DNA from: Nitrosopumilaceae archaeon
GTDB lineage: Archaea; Thermoproteota; Nitrososphaeria; Nitrososphaerales; Nitrosopumilaceae
Assembly (NCBI GenBank): GCA_030697975.1
Contig: JAUYOQ010000058.1
Location: 1 to 8,515, forward strand
Length of the DNA stretch: 8,515 nucleotides
Direction of reading: 5' to 3'
In this document: positions 4,789 to 8,515 of the stretch, piece by piece
How positions within the stretch are numbered: position 1 is the first letter of the stretch
How the letters are laid out: every line of letters begins with the position of its first letter
Program-made: the position numbers and the translations under genes
The notes under the pieces: model-generated
What the model was told of the DNA's origin: nothing
Databases searched by the model: none
What the model saw: the letters and a program-made list of their open reading frames with translations, nothing else

Positions 4789-4988
4789 TTATTTTTCATC
4801 TCGTTTAATCTTGTAAGAACTCGCGCAATGTCTCTTTTTAGTGGTTTTATTTTTCCGCTGTCTTTTCGTAGCGTTCCTTTGGCCGATTCTACGTTTAATT
4901 TTACTAGATCTGTTCGTAGCTGATCCAGTCTACCTTTAAGATCAGTCTCGTTTAGCTCACGAATTGTCTTCATTTTGAGGTGTGCCAT
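4785..4988 (-). CDS. rpl29: 50S ribosomal protein L29 (uL29)
   Basis: Small helical-hairpin protein at the polypeptide tunnel exit, next to L23. The 67 residues fit the family: MKTIRELNETDLKGRLDQLR, a charged turn region (VESAKGTLRKDSGKIKPLK) and a second helix (RDIARVLTRLNEMKNK). The ATG shares one base with the stop of S3 and has GGAGA about 10 bases upstream in the end of S3. A second ATG five codons in (MKTIREL) is nearer the usual N-terminus but has no better upstream signal. The end overlaps the RNase P protein gene by four bases. Confidence 0.95.
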   Translation of the reverse strand: MAHLKMKTIRELNETDLKGRLDQLRTDLVKLNVESAKGTLRKDSGKIKPLKRDIARVLTRLNEMKNK

Positions 4989-5797
4989 TACTTTAGCTTC
5001 TCCTCTACTTCTTCTAGAGTCTCAAGACTCTTCATTTGTTCTGCTTCAAACAAAATTTGTTCAGTTTCGGTTCTTGGCTTTTTCTGCTCAAGCTCTTTAG
5101 CTACAATCGCTTCTGCGATTTCTTCAGTTATGACAATTTCTTTTTCCTCTTCTGCCTCTTCTTTTTCTTCTACTTTTGGTGCAACATTCTTTTGTTTTAT
5201 TGTTGCCATGTCTTTTAGCTCAAATTCTGGCACAACTTTGTCTTTTCTTGCGATTCTGATTCGTATACCAATTAGCCCCATAGGTGTTTTTACATGTACA
5301 ATGTCTTCATTTACTATAACTTCTGCATGATGACCTGCACGTGGAAGAATTCCAACGGTATGTTTTTCAAACGATGACCTGTCGCCTCGAAGTTTGCCTG
5401 AACATGTGATTTGAACACCCATTGCACCATTTTCCATTATTTGTTTTAGTGTCCACATTGTAGCCCGTCTAAACGCAGTACCTCGTTCAATGTGTGAGGC
5501 CAATCTATTGCACATTACACTTGAAGAAAGCTCAGGATGGTCGATTTCAACAACTGATAGTTGTGGATTTTTTAGCCCAAAGTCCTTTGCTAAAATCTCA
5601 GTAAGTTCACGTATGCCACTTCCTTTTCTTCCAATAACAATTCCAGGCCTTGTAACATGTAGTGCGACTCTGGTTCCTGTTGGTGTTTTTGAAATATCAA
5701 CTCCAGAATACCCTGCGTCTTTTATTTTCTTTCGCAGATAGTCATTTAGCAACATTACGTTATAGTTGTCTCTGAGTACGTTTTTTACTGCTGACAT
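4988..5797 (-). CDS. rps3: 30S ribosomal protein S3 (uS3) with acidic C-terminal tail
   Basis: S3 lines the mRNA entry channel of the small-subunit head. The 269 residues begin with the conserved N-terminal helix region (VLRDNYNVMLLNDYLRKKIK), then a type II KH domain whose GxxG loop is GRKGSG (56-61) within PGIVIGRKGSGIRELTEIL. The C-terminal S3 domain extends to about residue 190, with RRATMWTLKQIMENGAMGVQ (110-129), ITCSGKLRGDR (130-140) and TPMGLIGIRIRI (171-182). Residues about 205-269 are an acidic, probably helical or disordered tail rich in E and K (VEEKEEAEEEKE at 209-220). GAGGT lies seven bases before the ATG inside the end of L22. The gap to L22 is two bases. Confidence 0.96.
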   Translation of the reverse strand: MSAVKNVLRDNYNVMLLNDYLRKKIKDAGYSGVDISKTPTGTRVALHVTRPGIVIGRKGSGIRELTEILAKDFGLKNPQLSVVEIDHPELSSSVMCNRLASHIERGTAFRRATMWTLKQIMENGAMGVQITCSGKLRGDRSSFEKHTVGILPRAGHHAEVIVNEDIVHVKTPMGLIGIRIRIARKDKVVPEFELKDMATIKQKNVAPKVEEKEEAEEEKEIVITEEIAEAIVAKELEQKKPRTETEQILFEAEQMKSLETLEEVEEKLK

Positions 5798-5799
5798 GA

Positions 5800-6258
5800 C
5801 TATACCTCTTGTGCAACCAACTCAACATGTGTTAGAGTATTGTTTTTTGGAGTTGCCCTTCCCATGGCTCTCGGGATAAAACGTTTAACTATCACACCCT
5901 TGTGGACTGTGGCGTTTACAATTTTTAGTCTGTCCAAGTCCATTCCTTTGTATTCTGCGTTTGACTCTAGATTATCAAGTAGTTTTACAAATTCGGTTGC
6001 TGCCTTTTGTGGATATCTTCCTGCCATGACACCGGGGTCTGACTTGTGGCCCACCTGCTTTTTGTATCGCCTAAATGGGACTGCGTTTTGAAGTGATACG
6101 ACGCCATTTAGAAAATCGCGTGCCCTTTCAATTGACATCCCCTTTATTGTAACTGCGATTTCTCGTGCATGTTTGTGTGATATTCCTTTTTCTCTCAGGG
6201 AAGCACGGACATGTTTTGTGCTATCAAATTTTGCAAATGCGTAATCGAACTGGCCCAT
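5800..6258 (-). CDS. rpl22: 50S ribosomal protein L22 (uL22)
   Basis: L22 contributes a beta-hairpin to the wall of the peptide exit tunnel and contacts all 23S rRNA domains. The 152 residues fit the archaeal/eukaryotic L17-like form. Visible marks are KHVRASLREKGISHKHAREI near the N-terminus, IKGMSIERARDFLNGVVSLQ, AVPFRRYKKQVGHKSDPGVM, GRYPQKAATEFVKLLDNLES, and the C-terminal strand and hairpin (VNATVHKGVIVKRFIPRAMG, RATPKNNTLTHVELV). The ATG lies four bases after the S19 stop. GTGAT three bases upstream is a close-set Shine-Dalgarno candidate. Confidence 0.96.
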   Translation of the reverse strand: MGQFDYAFAKFDSTKHVRASLREKGISHKHAREIAVTIKGMSIERARDFLNGVVSLQNAVPFRRYKKQVGHKSDPGVMAGRYPQKAATEFVKLLDNLESNAEYKGMDLDRLKIVNATVHKGVIVKRFIPRAMGRATPKNNTLTHVELVAQEV

Positions 6259-6262
6259 ACAA

Positions 6263-6658
6263 TCACTTTAGTGGCACATACAGACTGGATCTTGATGCGC
6301 CAACGCCGGGTGCACCATGAGATACTCTTTTGTTTGTCATAACATACTCGCCCAGATAATGACCAATCATTTCTGGGATTATAATAACAGGAACAAAATC
6401 TTTTCCTGCAAAAGTATTAACAGTTACGCCAACCATGTAAGGCAAGATAATCAGATCACGCAGATGTGTCTTGATTGGTGTTTTTAGTTTGCCTGCCTTT
6501 GCAAGCTTGATTTCTTCAATTAATTTTCGCTTTCCATCAGTAATTCCTCGTGTAAGTGATCTTCGCTGTCTTGAGGAGAACAGCAAAAACAGTTTTTCAA
6601 GCGACATGCTTTGAAGCTGTTCTAGTGGGACCCCGCGATACTCAAATTGCTTTACCAT
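6263..6658 (-). CDS. rps19: 30S ribosomal protein S19 (uS19)
   Basis: Small-subunit head protein that forms bridges to the large subunit and approaches the A-site. The 131 residues follow the archaeal/eukaryotic S15-like form: FEYRGVPLEQLQSMSLEKLF near the start, then RQRRSLTRGI, a central KTPIKTHLRDLIILPYMVGV, TFAGKDFVPVIIIPEMIGHY (conserved), LGEYVMTNKRVSHGAPGVGA and the C-terminal SRSSLYVPLK. GGTGAT precedes the ATG by six bases. The gene lies 39 bases after L23, and no L2 gene intervenes, unlike the common order in bacteria and many archaea. Confidence 0.97.
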   Translation of the reverse strand: MVKQFEYRGVPLEQLQSMSLEKLFLLFSSRQRRSLTRGITDGKRKLIEEIKLAKAGKLKTPIKTHLRDLIILPYMVGVTVNTFAGKDFVPVIIIPEMIGHYLGEYVMTNKRVSHGAPGVGASRSSLYVPLK

Positions 6659-6697
6659 TTTTTATCACCAATTTGTAAAAAAGCACGCTTGACCATA

Positions 6698-6964
6698 TTA
6701 TAGCATTCCTATTTTTGTTGCCAAGTCACGCGCCTTTTCTGTTGATTCAAATTTAACATAGGCCTTTTTTCCATAAACCGTTTTTGCTGTGTTAACATCT
6801 ATTGCCTTTTCATTGTATAATGTGGTTACTGCTTTTGCAATCTTTGATTTTGATGCAAAGCTGTTTACAATAAAGCAGATTTTTTGCTCGTTTTCAACTA
6901 GCGCAAATGTTTTTTCTGTGACATATGGTCGCAGTATTATTTTTGTTGCCTCGTCTGTATTCAT
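6698..6964 (-). CDS. rpl23: 50S ribosomal protein L23 (uL23)
   Basis: L23 sits at the tunnel exit and is a docking point for the signal recognition particle and the translocon. The 88 residues match archaeal length. Marks are ILRPYVTEKTFALVENEQKI (11-30) with the conserved P-x-x-TEK segment, FIVNSFASKSKIAKAVTTLY, VNTAKTVYGKKAYVKF in place of the usual KVRTxxxxxGxKKAYV strand, and AxDLATKIGML at the end. GGTGA is placed before the ATG, which overlaps the end of L4 by four bases (ATGA). The ORF stop is TAA at 6698-6700. Confidence 0.96.
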   Translation of the reverse strand: MNTDEATKIILRPYVTEKTFALVENEQKICFIVNSFASKSKIAKAVTTLYNEKAIDVNTAKTVYGKKAYVKFESTEKARDLATKIGML

Positions 6965-7773
6965 CTAACATTCACCATTAATTCCAGATGAGTTGACTTG
7001 ATCTTTGCAATCTCATCTATTGCACTCTTAGAGTATACAGTAAGCCTAATTGGATGAGCACCTGGTGCCAAGTCCAAAACACTAAGGTTGTTTGCAGCTA
7101 TTACATCGACTCCAGAAAAAGAACCACATGCTCTTGCAAGTTTTTCGGGATTTTTTGTAACAAAGAGTATGCTTTTTCCAATCTTTGTTTTTCTTCCACG
7201 CAGTGCAGATTTTCCGGTACGAGCCTTTCTTGTACTTAGTCTTGCAATATCTTGCGACAACTTTAGAGAATCAAGAATTTTTTTCATCTCTTTTGCAGTA
7301 GATACAGACTCTATATCATCAGAAACAACAATTGGAAATGATTCAATTCCTTCTACTTTGTGGCCACGCATCTCTACTAGTTCTTTTGAGGCAGTAGCTG
7401 CAATTGCAGAGCATAATGCAAGCGTATTTTCTTTTTTGTTTAGTTTTTTGTAAATCACTCTTTCTACAATTGGCGGATGTGCTTGCCTTCCTCCTCGAGT
7501 TGACGCAACGCCTCCTGCCTGTCCTTGTCTTCCGCCTCCCCCACCACGCATTCTTGCTATTCTTGCCGTTCCGTGACCGGTTGGAGGATCATTTGACATT
7601 GCAACAACATCCATACCGGCAGTAGGATGCCTTCCCTGTCTTTGGTATCTGTGTGAATCAAGATTTACGTAAGCCTTGTGAATTAGATCTTTTCTAAACG
7701 GCGTAAAAAATACTGGCGGCAGCTCGACTTCAGATTCTTTAGAACCTGCAAGTGACAGAGCATGTGCGTTCAT
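6961..7773 (-). CDS. rpl4: 50S ribosomal protein L4 (uL4)
   Basis: L4 reaches into the large subunit with a long loop that lines the peptide exit tunnel. The 270 residues are of archaeal size. The N-terminal part reads VELPPVFFTPFRKDLIHKAY, the tunnel-loop segment runs about 46-102 (GRHPTAGMDVVAMSNDPPTG, then RMRGGGGGRQGQAGG and TRGGRQAHPPIVE). The C-terminal globular part includes LFVTKNPEKLARACGSFSGV and VIAANNLSVLDLAPGAHPIR (224-243), which match the archaeal VxxVxxLNVxxLAPGxxPGR pattern. The start overlaps the end of L3 by four bases. GAGGT lies seven bases upstream inside L3. Confidence 0.96.
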   Translation of the reverse strand: MNAHALSLAGSKESEVELPPVFFTPFRKDLIHKAYVNLDSHRYQRQGRHPTAGMDVVAMSNDPPTGHGTARIARMRGGGGGRQGQAGGVASTRGGRQAHPPIVERVIYKKLNKKENTLALCSAIAATASKELVEMRGHKVEGIESFPIVVSDDIESVSTAKEMKKILDSLKLSQDIARLSTRKARTGKSALRGRKTKIGKSILFVTKNPEKLARACGSFSGVDVIAANNLSVLDLAPGAHPIRLTVYSKSAIDEIAKIKSTHLELMVNVR

Positions 7774-8515
7774 ACAACAACCTCAAGAATGTTTGGCTTG
7801 AGAATCTTTGATGGAATTTTTCTTATCTGTGATCTGAATTTAATCAATCTATTGTAGGTTCCAGGAACTGAGCCCTTTACTATTACATAGTCGCCATTTA
7901 CTGTCCCAAAATGTTTGAAGCCGCCAGACGGATTAATTTTAAATTCGTTTTTTTCGGTGTTACCCATTATCATAATTCTTTTGTTATACTCAACTCTTTG
8001 ATGGAAACCTCGCTGGCCTCCACGTGGAACTGTATACATTATGTTTGAAGGAGAAATTGGGCCAAGTGAGCCTAGCGCTCTGACACTTTTTCTTGATTTG
8101 TGCTGTTTTCTTTTTACTCCATATCTTGTAATTGGGCCTTCCCAGCCTTTTCCTTTTGTTATTGCAGCAACATCAACCATTACACCTGTTTCAAAAACCT
8201 GATCAATTTTTACTTCCTTTCCTAAAAGATCTTTTACATACGCAAATTGTTTTTCAACTGTTCCACCTTTTACTGCCACCTCAAAAACAAATGGCTTTTT
8301 TTGCTCACGCCCTGCAGCTTGTGGCGAGATTGCAACAAGTGCAAATATTTCTTCGATTCTATGCAGTGACTTTTCTGCCTTTGCTATGTTTTCATCACTT
8401 GGCTTTGCAGTAAAAAGTCTTGAAACATACTTTGGCAAGTCTTTTGCATAAACATCAAACGCTGCATGCAGACCCTCATTATTTTTTGAGTATCCACGCA
8501 TTCCAATTACAACAA
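7770..8515 (-). CDS. rpl3: 50S ribosomal protein L3 (uL3), 5' end outside window
   Basis: L3 is an early-assembly protein whose long loop approaches the peptidyl-transferase centre. The frame is open to the right edge (codons for VVIG precede the methionine at 8501), so that methionine is internal. 247 residues are visible and roughly the first 80-100 are missing, judged from the usual archaeal length of about 330-350. Family marks are VDVAAITKGKGWEGPITRYG, KRKQHKSRKSVRALGSLGPI, and VPRGGQRGFHQRVEYNKRIM, which is the highly conserved region near the active centre, followed by HFGTVNGDYVIVKGSVPGTY and a basic C-terminus. The TGA stop overlaps the L4 start (ATGA). The operon promoter is not in this window. 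Confidence 0.96.
   Translation of the reverse strand, partial: VVIGMRGYSKNNEGLHAAFDVYAKDLPKYVSRLFTAKPSDENIAKAEKSLHRIEEIFALVAISPQAAGREQKKPFVFEVAVKGGTVEKQFAYVKDLLGKEVKIDQVFETGVMVDVAAITKGKGWEGPITRYGVKRKQHKSRKSVRALGSLGPISPSNIMYTVPRGGQRGFHQRVEYNKRIMIMGNTEKNEFKINPSGGFKHFGTVNGDYVIVKGSVPGTYNRLIKFRSQIRKIPSKILKPNILEVVV

Larger units (their letters stand above)
815..8515 (-). other. Ribosomal-protein operon (S10/spc-like), L3 to L6
   Basis: Sixteen genes read in one direction with gaps no larger than 39 bases and frequent 1- or 4-base overlaps, so a single transcription unit is likely. No terminator or internal promoter is obvious between them. Compared with the widespread archaeal order, L2 (between L23 and S19), an eIF1-like gene (near the RNase P gene) and the L32e-L19e-L18-S5-L30-L15 block after L6 are not here. 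Confidence 0.85.

Noticed and set aside
6652..6696. Tiny frame of 14 codons (MVKRAFLQIGDKKW) between L23 and S19, faintly like the start of an L2 protein
   Set aside because: It runs into the S19 start, has no upstream ribosome-binding site, and the resemblance to L2 (MxKR) is only a few residues. Chance is the better explanation.
8499..8501. ATG at 8501 as the start of L3
   Set aside because: The frame is open upstream to the window edge and the visible protein lacks the conserved N-terminal part of L3, so this methionine is internal.

Overview
The window is almost entirely one leftward (minus-strand) ribosomal-protein gene cluster of an archaeon. It is the equivalent of the S10-spc super-operon. 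Archaeal markers are S4e, the RNase P protein Rpp29/Pop4 encoded between L29 and S17, a four-cysteine S14, and archaeal/eukaryotic-type L3, L4, L5, L6, S8 and S17. The moderately AT-rich composition, the lysine/glutamate tail on L24, the acidic tail on S3 and the absence of L2 between L23 and S19 make me think of an ammonia-oxidiser-type Nitrososphaerota (Thaumarchaeota). That placement rests on memory of the families, not on a search.

Layout in transcription order (right to left): L3 (5' end outside the window), L4, L23, S19, L22, S3, L29, RNase P component 1, S17, L14, L24, S4e, L5, S14, S8, L6. Spacing is very tight. There are 1-base and 4-base stop/start overlaps, an 11-base overlap at S8/L6, and gaps of 0-10 bases elsewhere. 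Only L23-S19 is wider (39 bases), exactly where L2 normally sits. Most starts have a visible Shine-Dalgarno-like sequence (GGTGA, GAGGT, GGAGG), often inside the preceding gene, so the genes are probably co-transcribed and translationally coupled. S14 (59 codons, 1765-1944) is easily missed because it is short, but it is clearly real.

After L6 the usual continuation (L32e, L19e, L18, S5, L30, L15) is absent. Instead there is a 96-codon gene of unknown function (486-776) without an obvious ribosome-binding site, then a tRNA-Asn(GUU) gene (377-450).

The 200 bases at 177-376 hold no gene but are unusually structured. They contain two related, perfect 26-base palindromes with compensatory differences, plus an inverted repeat enclosing the first of them. 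At the left edge is the start of another leftward gene, a small zinc-ribbon protein with a TTG start and a clear Shine-Dalgarno sequence, cut off by the window.

I see no defence system, mobile element or CRISPR array. The most interesting parts are the twin palindromes, the two uncharacterised small proteins, the missing L2, and the charged tails on L24 and S3.
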